In this document: positions 22,970 through 34,655 of the stretch, in pieces | Layout: each line of letters opens with the position of its first letter | Position numbering within the stretch: position 1 is the stretch's first letter | Assembly (NCBI RefSeq): GCF_029867415.1 | Contig: NC_081186.1 | Coordinates: 30,507,915-30,571,914, forward strand | Length of the DNA: 64,000 nt | Source: Vicia villosa | Lineage: Eukaryota; Streptophyta; Magnoliopsida; Fabales; Fabaceae | Reading direction: 5' to 3' | Notes under the pieces: generated by a model | The model's input: the letters and a program-made list of their open reading frames with translations, nothing else | Told to the model about the DNA's origin: nothing | Database searches by the model: none | Translations under genes and position numbers: made by a program

Positions 22970-24265
22970 TGATCGGTAAAATAGCAAGTGTACTATTTTG
23001 CCTATGTAGTAGTAATGGGAAAATCCCAAGTATCGAATCTCAAGGACTGCTTAACGATACAGAGTTTTATCAATATTTCAATTAAACAAAAAGTTCAAAA
23101 GGGGTTTTGATTGGTTTTGCAAATGAAGTAAATATACAGAATAATAGAACGATGAACAGAGATGAGTAGATTGCTAGGGACGGTGAATGATTCTTCATGC
23201 AACGAATTTCATGTCTCAATGCAACAACATTCTTTTCATAGTTAATTACCGGTTCTTTAGAGTATCTAATCCTAAGGCCTTAGTGAAAAGATCTTTGACC
23301 TCACAACCTAATTACTATGTCCATAGATAATTACGGTTATGATCAAGCATTCCAATAACAAGAATTTTCGGTTACAATATGATATCCCTAGTCCTAGGTG
23401 ATATAGATACTATATGTTCTTAATCATGTCCACAAATAATATGCCGTCCAGCTACACTATTCATTCATATTCAGAATCCGTTTTTCCGACGGATAAAGCA
23501 TTATTAACGGATGAAGAACAAATTAACAATTATGAAAAGTAAAATAGTTATTGCATCAATTGAATAAATTCATCACAATCCAAATCAGGGTCACCCCCCT
23601 AGCAATGGGGGGTTTAGCTACTCATAAAAATAATAGAAAACATAGTTTTGATTGTAGACATTATAGATAAATGAAGGAATCAGATCTTCAATGGCTAAAG
23701 CTCATAGAATCCTTCACTCCTTGCATCAATCTTGAATTCTCCAGCCTCTCTAATGTATTTATTGCACTCAAAACTGTCCAACCCTTGTCCAAACGGGATC
23801 TCCTTCTTGTATTACTATCATTCTGGGCTTTTCAGCAAAACAGGCCCAAAAATAACGTGCAAACACGTGTGGGGACGCGTTTGGGCAGACAGGCATTTTC
23901 CTTTGTATTTCTGGCTTCTGGGACGCGTGTGGGAATGCGTTTGGGCAAACAGGACGCGTCCCGGGACGCGTCTGGGCAGCAGATGGCACTTTTCACTTCC
24001 AAACGCGTGTGGGGACGCGTTTTGGCAGCAGATTGCATTTTTCTTCTTCCACACGCGTCTGGGAACGCGTTTTGCCAGTTTATTCACTTTTCTTCAATTT
24101 TTCACTTTTCCGCCTCGATTTCTCCCATTTCATTTACTTGAGCCTACAAACACTATAACACACAACCAAAGCATAAAATGACGAATAACAAAATAAAACA
24201 TAAAATAAAATACTTCAAATGCAACTAAAAACACTGGTAAAAACATGTGTAAAAACCACTGATCA
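22970..24265 (-). repeat. Element D 5' LTR (1296 bp)
   Basis: Partner of the LTR at 17965-19258. It starts TGATCGGTAAAATAG and ends CCACTGATCA, followed by the GTTAC target duplication at 24266-24270. Confidence 0.93.
23862..24074. repeat. ACGCGT motif cluster in D 5' LTR
   Basis: The same cluster as at 18855-19070, with a few changes (one ACGCG has become ACACG). Its retention in both LTRs is expected because both derive from one template. Confidence 0.85.
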
Positions 24266-24270
24266 GTTAC

Positions 24271-25403
24271 CTTAAAAGTTTAGGTTTCACTTAATTGTTT
24301 TCTATTGTTTGCTTTGCTTGCTTTATTTTTCAGGGATGTTTCGGGAATTAAATGAAGGACGAATCCTATACCCGGATTCAAGTACACTTAAGATAGGAGT
24401 GGCATAGTCATGGCGACCTCTTTCACATATGTGGGAGATGAGTCAATATGAAGTTCACGCTTGAGTTAGGACTCCATAGATATATGCACACTTTTCTCAA
24501 ATGAGGGAGGTCTATGTATGTGTCTGTGGGTGCGCAGGAGCTCAAGGACCTTTAGTTACCTTTAACCCATCTTGGCCTTTAGGAACGTAGGGGGGACTAC
24601 TCTTGACAAATGTTGAGAACTAGTCGCTACCCGATGCTACAATTCAGATAGGTTCTTTCTCAAAGTATCATTGCATGGTGCAAATGCATCATGTCCGAGG
24701 GTGCTTTAGAAGGGCTGACAATTCTGGATAACTCATAGTACCCGTTGCTGATATCATCCTTATCCTTAGAAATAACTTTGGGGAAGGGTAGTTACCTAGT
24801 CAAACTCCATGCAAGCCTTTAAACCTAAGGACATTTGTGTGACGTGTTTGTGTGTGCTACTAACCCTTCTATTTCCTTGCAGGATTTGCTCGTAGGACAT
24901 TCGTCCTTATTACCTTATGCTTTACCTATTGTATTGCATTCGCATGACATCATGACATCATGACATCATAAGCATAACATGATTTAACTAACCCTTTCAA
25001 GGATCTTAGGGATTTAGGGCGCACAATTTCAGGTACCTCTATCAAAGGTTGATTTCCTAATCAAGGGGCAAGAGGATTTACTTTCCTCTAGCCGCATACC
25101 TTCTAATTCAAAGGCTTAGCACCTACCAAGGAGCAAGAGGATTTATTTCCCTCTAGCCATGTACCTTCAAATTCAGAAGTATCCCGAATCAGAGGCGATG
25201 ACCCACTTGATATGGTGAGCTTGATTCTTAAAGAAGGACGCTAAAGAATGAAAGCCAAGGTTCTCCGGTTGAAGCTGTGACTGATTAAGTTTCTAACTAA
25301 ATTCCTTAAGATCCTTGAAAACACTGCATTTGCATTCATAACATCGCATAACAGGTTTCTTACAATGAGTCTCTCATCCGTCCTCACTGTTTATTTCAGC
25401 ATC
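24271..25403 (+). other. Element C untranslated leader
   Basis: About 1.1 kb between element D and the gag start, with no recognised gene. It holds three copies of ATGACATC in a row near 24945-24970. A diverged direct duplication of about 75 bp lies around 25060-25190 (AAGAGGATTTACTTTCCTCT and AAGAGGATTTATTTCCCTCT forms). Autonomous Ogre elements carry an extra ORF upstream of gag; I see no trace of one here. Confidence 0.6.
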
Positions 25404-26884
25404 ATGAATCTCGAACAATCAGTTAAGGATCTCCAAGCTCAAAATGCTGAATTCCAAGCCTTGATTCTGAATTTGTCCAAGGGGCAAGATGAGCTGAAAT
25501 CCCTTCTGACTGAGAAGGAAAAGAAGACCAAGAAACCTAAAGGTGTTCTCAATCTGGGAAGAAGGTTTAAAGGCCCTCTCAAAAAGGTTGAAGAAGCTGA
25601 AACTCCCAAAGAGGGCAAGAAGACTCTGGGGAAAAGGCTTAGACCGACCTTGCAACTCAGGGATACCGAAGCCTCTGAAGACAGTGACGAAGATGAGCAA
25701 GATGATGATGCTAGTATCAAGACTGAGGCAAAAAGTAACCATGATTCTTCCAAGCCCTCTGAAGAAGAAGAAGAGGACTATTACCATGAGGATGAACATC
25801 CTGATGACAAATACAAGTTACTGGAGGAGCGTATGAAAGCCATGGAAATTCAGAAGATACCTGGACTGGATTTCGAAGAGCTAGGACTCATCTCTAGAGT
25901 TGTTATCCCTCCCAAGTTCAAGACTCCGACCTTTGCTAAGTATGATGGAGTCTCCTGTCCTAAACTACACTTGAGGTCTTATGTAAGGAAGATTCAACCT
26001 CATACTGCTGATAAGAAGCTCTGGATCCACTTTTTCTAAGAGAGCTTATCTGGAACTCAACTCGAATGGTACTATCAACTGGAGAGTACCCATATCCGTA
26101 CCTGGGAAGATTTGGTTGTTGCTTTCTACAAGCAATACCAATACAATTCCGACCTAGCACCAACTCGCATGCAACTACAAAGCATGTCTATGGGCTTTAA
26201 CGAAACTTTCAAAGAGTATGCTAAAAAATGGAGAGATTTGCTGGCAGAGTTCAACCTCCGTTGGCTGACAGGGAATTGGTCGATATGTTCATGAGTACAC
26301 TAACCGGCCCTTTCTATAGTCATTTACTGGGAAGTTCATCATCTGGATTCACTGAACTCATACTGATTGGGGATTGTGTCGAGAGTGGCATTCGAAGTGG
26401 TAAGATTCAAGTGGCTACATCGTAAGGTACCACAAAGAAGCATTTCAATGGGAAGTCAGATTCCAATGCTATGTATGAGCAGAAAAGGAGAAACCATGAC
26501 CAATCTATTGGGGCAGTTCTGAGCTCCACACCGGCACCTCAACAAGGTCGTCAAAACAAACAAGACACACCCATGCGTCAATTCACAAAGATCAATATGT
26601 CACTAGCTCAAGCCTTACAACATCTGCTAAAGGCGAACCTGGTTACCCTGAGGGATCCTCCTAAGAATCCTAACACCTCTGCTCCTAGCTACAAACCCAA
26701 TGCGAGGTGCGCATATCATTCTGATAGTCCTCTACACGACACCGAGAATTGTTGACCGTTAAAGAATAAGATCCAAGATATGATCGACGCAGGTGAAATT
26801 GAGTTCGACCCTCCTGCAACTCCTAATGTGATCACTGCTCCCATGCCTAATCACAACAAGATTGCTAATGCGGTAGATGGCTAG
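25404..26884 (+). pseudogene. gag: Element C gag (Tat/Ogre-type), broken
   Basis: The likely ATG is 25404 (MNLEQSVKDLQAQNAEFQA, a heptad-like start). A Lys/Glu-rich middle leads to the conserved core with QLEWYYQLE, YKQYQYNSDLAPTRMQLQSM and ETFKEYAKKWRDL, then PPLADRELVDMFMSTL and PFYSHLLGSS. The C-terminus has CAYHSDSPLHDTENC and IQDMIDAGEIEFDPP. It is broken by a TAA at about 26037, a one-base loss near 26243, a TAA near 26423 and a TGA near 26753. The original stop is TAG 26882-26884. The motifs are those of Tat-lineage gag, especially Ogre. No protease follows. Confidence 0.88.
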
Positions 26885-28949
26885 AAAGATAGACTTTTAG
26901 ATCATTAGATTTACTTTCATTTGCAATTTCTTTCCTGTTTGTTTAAACATTCGACTTATGATAGACATTATCTGTTTTAATAATCATCATCAGTGTATTG
27001 CATATGTTTGTCTTGAATAAATTATTTCGCTATCACTAATTTTAAATTGTATTTTTACTTTGCATATGTTTTGTGTTTATTCAACTCCTGCTAAGCTGTA
27101 AGCCTTTTGAGGGAGGATGACGAAAACGATACCACAATGTCATACAGTATGCTTTCGTACAGACTATGCTGACGATGTACAGGCATTGTTTCAATTCCTA
27201 AAAACCCTTTGATCCTAAGGAGTAGAAGTTTTCTTTCACGTGCAAATTAAAACCCTTTGATCATAACCTGGGGCAGGGTAGTTACTCAGTTAACTCAGTC
27301 ATGCCAGTACGCTTTTACACAAATAATGATGGTTTCCTGTAATCATTAAGACAGGCAGTCAACATCTATCAAAAGAAAAAAGGCTATTAAGTCAAAACCT
27401 ATGAAGGAGACTTATCAAAAATTGAAGCATCCCGCTGACTGTAATCTCAAATTACACAGTTCAGGCAAAAGTTAGGGATAACAAAGATCAAAGTCAAAAA
27501 AAAGAGGTCACTACAAATCCTCGACCAAAGCGAGAAGAATTACAAAGAAGGATGATTGACTGTCCAAATAAGCTTCTGGTGCTTCAACCACCATCAAGTA
27601 CCAATGTTAATACTTCAAATTTTGCTAAAGCTGAAACGCAAAGTTAACTGAGCGTAGGATCGAAGAATATCACGAAGATTGGGATGGGTATAAATAAATT
27701 TTGAACCATTATCCTTTGTTTCTTTAAACCGTGAACAAAGCCACGTTACAACCCTTGAAAGTCCTAACTGAAGCATGGTTAGTTCTAAAGCATACTGTCA
27801 CCAAAAGGTATCCCGACTCCTTAAGGTTTACCAAAAATGCTGAGTTGATATTTCATTTTTTACAAACATCATGTTTTTACAAATATCACGCTTTTACATC
27901 TCTTGTTTTAATGTTTTTTCAAAAAACTCAAGACAGACGTATGCATTGCATCTCATGAACTCATTATTAAACATATTCTACTACATAACTTCAAATGTTA
28001 GCATCAGAAAGAATTTGCACAGAGTACGACTAATGACTAAAAGTTATCCCGACAGACAAAACCACTTCAGAAGCAATGTCTCTTACGTATACGATGGGCA
28101 TGGCACGTTTTTCCCAATCAATCTGGGGCAATCAGGTCAAGATCCCAAGAATCTCTCAAGATCCCAATCAACATGGGGCATGCATCCATGCAGGTCCGAA
28201 GCTACTTCCAAATTGACATGGGGCATTGTCCTGGACTTATGATTACTAGGGGCATGTCGCCCATAGTGCACATCTCATAAAGTCCTCCCGAGGCGAATCG
28301 TTCCAAAGGCCCTACTAGCCAGGGCAAATCTATGCAAGTCCATTTTGACATCTTGATCAATACTCAGTGGTGTGTCCTAATCAATACAAATCCAGGAATG
28401 GTAGTTACTATAATACTGGGGGCAATGTTCAAGGCATCCATGCCTTCCCACAACTCCGGTTTCACAGGATCATATCCCCACAGAGTAATCATTAAGAAGA
28501 TACCTTCAAATGTGCTCGTCCTACTGAGACTTAGTTCCTCAACGGGGTTTTACGTCTTCGACACTGTCGATTCCCCGACTATTTTCTCTTCTCCAAACAA
28601 AGTTATTCATCTCTCTTATCCCCAGTCAGGGTACATCAAGATCAATCATTCAAATGACTCTCATCCCCAAGCAAAAGCCAAAAATCCCCAACTGTGTATC
28701 TTCAAAACAAGATCAAACATCAGAGTCACAATGACCCAGAGATTTATTTTCTCAATCAGGATACTCCAAATAGCATAAATCATGTTCATACATCATATAT
28801 CATATTAAATTTATACATAACATACATACGCCTCATGGCATATGCATACCACTCTCATTCATTTCAAAAATTACTATACAGGCATCACGACATTGCATAA
28901 AACTAATGTTTCTTTTGTAGTCTACTTCTACAATCGAATGAACATTATC
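26885..28949 (+). other. Element C 3' noncoding region
   Basis: Two kilobases without a recognisable gene. Short words such as TGGGGCA and CCTTTGATC recur (GGGGCATGCATCC, TGGGGCATTGTCC around 28120-28260). Open frames here (for example 27731-27958, 28332-28778) have no recognisable protein. This is where RT and integrase would stand in an autonomous relative. Confidence 0.6.
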
Positions 28950-29588
28950 TTCTAGATATAGTACAGAGATAATCAAGTCATTGATTTAATTCTGACGCTT
29001 ATTCTAGACAGAGATTTAGTTCTGACACTTAATTTTGGATATCTTCCAAAGATAGTTCAGAGATAATCAAGACGAAGATTTAATTCTGATACTTAGTTCC
29101 GGGTATTCTCCAAAGATAGTTCAGAGATAATCAAGACAAAGATTTAATTCTGCTACTTAGTTCCGGTTATTCTCCAGAGATAGTTCAGAGATAATCAAGA
29201 CGAAGATTTAATTCTGATACTTAGTTCCGGGTATTCTCTAGAGATAGTTCAGAGATAATCAAGACGAAGATTTAATTCTGCTACTTAGTTTCGGGTATTC
29301 TCCAGAGATAGTTCAGAGATAATCAAGGCGAAGATTTAATTCTGATACTTAGTTCCGGGTATTCTCCAGAGATAGTTCATAGATAATCAAGACGAAGATT
29401 TAATTCTGATACTTAGTTCCGGGTATTCTCCAGAGATAGTTCAGAGATAATCAAGACGAAGACCTAATTCTGATACTTAGTTCTGGGTATTCTCCAGAGA
29501 TAGTTCAGAGATAATCAAGACGAAGATTTAATTCTGCTACTTAGATCCGGGTATTCTCCAGAGATAGTTCAGAGATAATCAAGAGACT
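28950..29588 (+). repeat. 64-bp tandem array in element C
   Basis: The word GATAGTTCAGAGATAATCAA recurs at 29051, 29115, 29179, 29243, 29307, 29371, 29435, 29499 and 29563, an exact 64-bp step. A decayed, partly rearranged unit lies before it at 28950-29050. Units differ by only a few bases. Tat-lineage elements are known to form satellite-like arrays in this hypervariable region upstream of the 3' LTR. Confidence 0.93.
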
Positions 29589-29829
29589 TAGATCTAATCC
29601 AGTTACTACGAACGGTGCTGACACGATCAATATTCCAAGATCTAATTCTATCATCACGAACGGTGTAGACATGATCATCTTTCCAAGATCTAATTCAGTA
29701 ACTACGAACGGTGCTGACACGATCAACATTCCAAGATATAATTCTATCATCACGAACGGTGTAGACACGATCATCCTTCAAAGATCTAATTTAGTTACTA
29801 CGGACGGTGCTGACTCGATCGATCTCCAG
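29589..29829 (+). repeat. 48-bp tandem array in element C (alternating dimer)
   Basis: Five units of 48 bp start near 29591, 29639, 29687, 29735 and 29783. They alternate between an A form (AGTTACTACGAACGGTGCTG) and a B form (CTATCATCACGAACGGTGTA), giving a 96-bp higher-order unit. The 48-bp length is a multiple of three, so several frames stay open on both strands and give 16-residue peptide repeats; I treat these as by-products. Confidence 0.9.
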
Positions 29830-30222
29830 CAAATACTTCTCAATAAAAAGGATACGGTCTAACGCATGACCCATCCTTCAGCCTAACACACGGCTTTCCA
29901 GACATCTACCGATGCAAATTGGATTCGGTCTAACGCACAACCCATCCTCTAGTCTAACGTACGACTCATCCTAAGTATATCCTTCACATACGGTCTAACG
30001 TACGACATATTCTGACTCTCAAGTCTATCAAGCTGGATGGCATCTTCAAGCCCATCTCAATCATACATCTTCTCCAAACACTTGGATGGCATCGTCAAGC
30101 CCATCTCCGACAAGGGCAAATTTCTTGGTATTCTAGTGTTCAATCATCTTCCACCTTCAGATACCGATTGGCGTATAAACCACTTTACATCTTCAGGTTT
30201 AAGAAAATTGAACAAGTGCAGC
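29830..30222 (+). repeat. Irregular short repeats before the C 3' LTR
   Basis: A third, irregular set of repeats: CGGTCTAACG(C/T)A(C/T)(G/A)AC-like words near 29867, 29927, 29952 and 29992, then a duplicated CTTGGATGGCATCNTCAAGC block (about 30033 and 30080). The polypurine tract should end at 30222, but only a weak purine-rich AAGAAAATTGAACAAG is seen. Confidence 0.65.
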
Positions 30223-33200
30223 TGTCATACCCCAAAATTTGCCCATACTATTTCTCCTATTCAAAATTCAAATCAAAGTACAAAGCTCCAAGACACACTC
30301 TCCTAAACAAGGCTCAGAGAACTAGGGTTTTGTTTTTTCTGAAGGAAAATCAATGAATCAATGAATCAATGGATCTAAGGCATCCCATATGGCCTATGAT
30401 ACTCCACACTATCTCCATAACAAAATTCAGGGCTCAATACAAAAGATTGGTCACTCAACTGCTCTGAAAGTCAACAGTCGACTAGTTTGACCTAAAAGTC
30501 AACTGTGATCAAAATACAGTCAAAACTCCTGATTTTTTGTCAACATCCTCATATTGAAGTACCATTCACCATTTGATCAAGAATTGATTCATCAAGGAAA
30601 GATCAGAAATCAACAATTCCAAAAATTTCTAAATTAGGGTTTTCATAGGAGAAAGTCAACTAAACTTTGACCAGCCATAAATCCTACAAAGAACATCATA
30701 AATTTTCCATCCAAAGCTCATTTTGAAGGAAATTGAATTCTATGCAATTTTGTCTCTCACATGCCACGTCTAAAAATGCTTCATTTGAGAGATATGGATC
30801 AAAAGATTATAGGTCCTTTTTGAAAGTCAACCAAAAGCAGTTTTTTTGTCAAAGCCCGTATCATCAAGATAAATTCTTCAAATGAAAAAAATCTTCCAAA
30901 GTGGCTTGTAGAAGACATCTTGAGGTTTCCAAAAAGTCCTTGAACTCATCCATATCTTAAAAATTGAGAGAGATATGCCCCGTCAAAGTTGGTTAATTTG
31001 AAGGAGAAAATACGAAGTAAAAGGCCTTAAAATGATTTTTCTTGCAAAAGTACCCCATCTTTCTTGGCCCAATCTTCATCCTCATAATATCCAATATTCA
31101 AAAACCAAATGCCACGAATTTATGAATTTTATTTGATTTTTATATTAATTTTTATGCATTTAAAAGTGATATAGATCAAATATTCAAAGAAATATGGAAG
31201 AGATTTAATGTGGATTTGATTTCCAATCAAATTCAATCAAGTAAATACCATATTTTTTAACCAATTTCGTGCATATTTGATATGGAATGAATGGATCAAA
31301 TTTTGGACAAAAAATAGAAAGATTATGAGACATATTTCAATCAAATCTCCATAACAAGCAAAAACAATATTCAAGAGGATTTCCTTCAAAATTATTAACC
31401 TAATGCATCCCTATAAATGCACCAACGTATTCAGAAGCAGGGGGTTCGGTTTTTTACAAGGTTTTCTGCAGTCAAGTACCTGAACCAAGGCAAAAATTTC
31501 AAGCAAAAAAGTCAAAATCGTTCCATTGGTTGCAGCGGATATGAAAGCGATTTGAAGGTTCAAACGTGTTCCTGGAGTGTTGTTGATCATCTCCCAATCA
31601 GAATCGAAGCCTAGAACGCCCAGAATCATCACCTACACGTTTACGGTTTGGCTTTCATAACTTTAATCATTTGACTTAATTTGTGTATGATAAACAAAGT
31701 TTGATTGCATACTCACGTTCATGATTTTGAATCGAAGCTTTCCGTATGATTTAATTGTTGTTTAAGCATATAAATCGATATCTGCCATGGTTAGGTTATG
31801 AAGGTTTCAAATTGGGGTTTCCAAAGTATGTAAAATTAGGCCGAGTCACTGGTGCCATCATGTTCAGAAGGTCGATTCTAGTTGGTTTGCAGCCTCATAA
31901 TCGATATATGTTGCGTATAGTCGAGTTTAGAAATTGAAGGTATATGGCTACAAAAAAAAAACTGTAGCAAGAAGCTATAGCAATGGTTATGGTCTGTAGG
32001 TAAAGCCCTTGGGGGAAATTTTTTTAAACGAAGAAGACGAATGTGCGCGTGCAGCGTCTTTGAGTTTAATCATGTCTTTTATTTTTATATATTAAATCGA
32101 TGCCAATCCACTAACAGCGTGTCAATCTTGCCCCAACGGAGAAAGCGTCCCCATAGTATCCCCATGCGCAAGGACATGAGTTCGACTCTAGTCTCTTGCA
32201 TAGTATTTTTGTTAATTTCCCTCAAGCCAGCCACACTAGATTATAAGCTAAGATTTCTATTTTCTCTTATTATCATTTATTTTTCTTTTTTTTTCAATAA
32301 CCTTTTCTTTCTTTTATATTATTCATTTGTTTTAAATAAAAATTTTCTTTTCTTCATAAAATTATTTTAATTAAATAATTAATTTGATAATGTTTTTTAT
32401 GATTAAATTAATTGTTTAATTAGATAAATGTTTAATTAATTAAGTAAAAATGCATATTAGGTTTAAGATTATTGAATTAACTGATTAAATTAATTTTGTT
32501 TAATTATTTAAGTACTTTGATATTTCCTTTCAATTGATTCGAATACATATTAGGGTTAGGATTATTTAATCGAAATTTTATTTTTCGTCAATTTAATTAA
32601 TTAGGTTAAAAACCAATAATTAATTAATTTGGTTTTATTTTTCCTATTAACCATGGCTAACTTGTGCTCGAATCAGGGTTTGTCGTTTGTTCAGTCATAC
32701 ACTGAAATGTTTTCTTAGTGCATCTTTTCAGGGTTAGCAACAGGGTTTCCTCCGACTATGCGCCACGCCTATTACGAAGCTGAGTCCCGAATTAACCCTT
32801 ATTTAAATATTTGTTATTTTATTTCAAATTAGGGTTTACCTTCAAATATAATGAACTCCGCCTACACTTACTTCTTTTTGTCTGCCTTTGCTTTGCCAAT
32901 TTTTCAGGGTTACCCCCGAGACTACGAACCATATCAGATCAAATCAAAAGCTAAGTCCTATTTCATATTTATTTTAAATATTCATTCTATTTTATTTTGT
33001 TTCTTTCATCAAATTAGGGTTAGCCTTAATTGTCGTTGAATTAGCCATACACTCACTACTTTTTGTTTCTTTTCTCTTTTCCCACTTTTTCAGGGTTTGC
33101 CAACCGCCAAAGCTCGATAGTCGGTAACCCTAAATCTTAACATTGTTTATTTATTCTGCTTTAATTATTACTTGAGTCAGATCCGCTGGTTTCTTTTTCC

Positions 33201-34069
33201 CCTTCCCCATATTACTGCGTGGTTAGTAATCCTAGGGAGTGCAAGCCTTGAACTGAATTAGCATCACTAATTATAAGATTAAATTTCTGAATTAATCACA
33301 TGATTGTTGCACCCACGCACACTATTTTGGTAACCTCTACTGCTGCATGTTGCCTGTTGCCTTGTTGCCTTGTGTTTTTTTTTTGCAGAATAGCCATGTC
33401 CCTCGAATACGAGGATACCTCAGCCATGTTGCCTCGATTAATGCAAAGATCATAAGTCCCTAATGATGCTGCCTTCGATACACTAATATGATCTCGTCCC
33501 TCGGAAGTTGCCTACGAAAGGCTGAGGTATCCATTGGTTGCCTAAATGAAAGGCTATTCTGATCCTTCCCGTAGACTACCTGCCTCTCTATGGCATGGCA
33601 TAGTCTTATGGCGAACGATACTCTCGATGACCCTTCAACCTCCAAATAAAAGGACTTCCTACCCTCCTATGGTATGGATAGCCCTGAAAGGCTAAAAGAA
33701 TCTTTTTACAAATATCAAGGTAATTTGCCCTTAATTGCATGCTCTGGTTTAAATTCCTTTTTCTACCCTTTTCTTAAAAAACTTCAATAAGGCTACGCTC
33801 ATTTACGAGCTAAAGTCATGATTTTCTTCTTCTACATTTCTAAACTTTTGGTTTCAAAACTAAAGAGCAAAGCAATTAAGAGCTCATGGATAACCATGGA
33901 TGCAAAGGGTGCCTTACAACTTCCCTTTGCATAATTACCCCCGAACTCAGTTTTTATTTAAAAGGTTTTTCCTGTTCTTTTAGCCTTTCTGATATTTGGA
34001 TAAAATAAAAGTCGGTGGCGACTCTAGCTTACCGCAACATTTCGAATAAAGTCTGTTCACCGTATTACA
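30223..34069 (+). repeat. Element C 3' LTR (3847 bp)
   Basis: Partner of 13972-17916, same ends. It lacks the 140-bp segment of the other LTR near 32216 and has about 30 extra bases near 30480-30510. It is followed by the altered target duplication AAGTC and then by the B gag frame. Confidence 0.92.
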
Positions 34070-34655
34070 AAGTCACCATGGGTCCCCATCTTCTGGGTAA
34101 GCTTCTGATGATCTTCTTTACATGGTCAGCTTTGGTGTAGCCTTTATCTAGCACTCTTAATCCAGCAGTCAGAGTCTGAAACCTTGAAAACATAGCTTCA
34201 ATGTTCTCATCTTCCTCCATCTTGAATGCTTCATACTTCTGGATTAGAGCCAAGGCCTTTGTTTCCTTTACTTAGCATTACCCTCATGAGTCATCTTTAA
34301 GGATTCAAAGATATCCTGAGCAGTTTCTCTGTTTGTTATCTTCTCATACTCAGCATGAGAGATAGCATTTAGCATTATGGTTCTAGACTTGTGGTGATTC
34401 TTGAAGTCTTTCTTTTGAGCATCACTCATGACTTGTCTAGAAATCTTGACACCTTGAGCATTTACAGGATGTGTGGAACCATCCAGCACTAGATCTCATA
34501 AGTCACCATCTTGACAAAGAAAGTAACTTTCGAGTCTATCTTTCCAGTACTCAAAGTTTTCACCATCAAAAACTGGTGGTCTATTATAGCCATTAAAACT
34601 ATTGCTTCCATTACCATTGTTATTTTATTCAGGAGTAGGAGTAGATGAAGTTATA
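34070..34655 (-). pseudogene. gag: Element B gag, N-terminal part
   Basis: Read leftward from about 34655, with RPPVFDGENFEYWKD at the N-terminal side, then DFKNHHKSRTIMLNAISHAE, YEAFKMEEDENIEAMFSRFQ, KADHVKKIIRSLPRRWGPM, and then the border of element C. These match the gag of elements G and H closely. In-frame stops and a frameshift near 34265 are present. Right of about 34655 the similarity ends without a visible start codon, primer site or LTR, so the 5' end of B is lost. Confidence 0.85.

Larger units (their letters stand above)
17965..24265 (-). mobile_element. Element D: Athila-like gag-pro element, complete
   Basis: A complete 6.3-kb element: LTRs at 17965-19258 and 22970-24265 with ends TGATC...GATCA, and perfect 5-bp target duplications GTTAC at 17960-17964 and 24266-24270. 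On the minus strand, from right to left, come the primer site, gag, protease, a 1.1-kb noncoding part with two polypurine tracts, and the 3' LTR. RT, RNase H, integrase and any env-like ORF are absent, so it must depend on an autonomous Athila relative. It sits about 40 bp after the primer site of element C. Confidence 0.93.
13972..34069 (+). mobile_element. Element C: Ogre-like (Tat) non-autonomous element
   Basis: Two long direct repeats bound it, each starting TGTCATACCCC and ending ATTACA. Flanking target copies are CAGTC (13967-13971) and AAGTC (34070-34074), a 5-bp duplication with one mismatch, and the flanks rejoin the B gag frame. Inside are an Arg-tRNA-type primer site, a broken Tat/Ogre-type gag (25404-26884) and a 3.3-kb noncoding part with two tandem arrays. 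No protease, RT, RNase H or integrase is present. Without the nested element D its length is about 13.8 kb. Plus orientation follows from the primer site and gag. Confidence 0.88.

Noticed and set aside
28950..29829. Possible CRISPR array
   Set aside because: Units are contiguous tandem repeats without unique spacers, in a plant retrotransposon.
29541..29862. Peptide-repeat proteins on both strands of the 48-bp array
   Set aside because: Open frames follow from a repeat length divisible by three; no start context or homologue is apparent.
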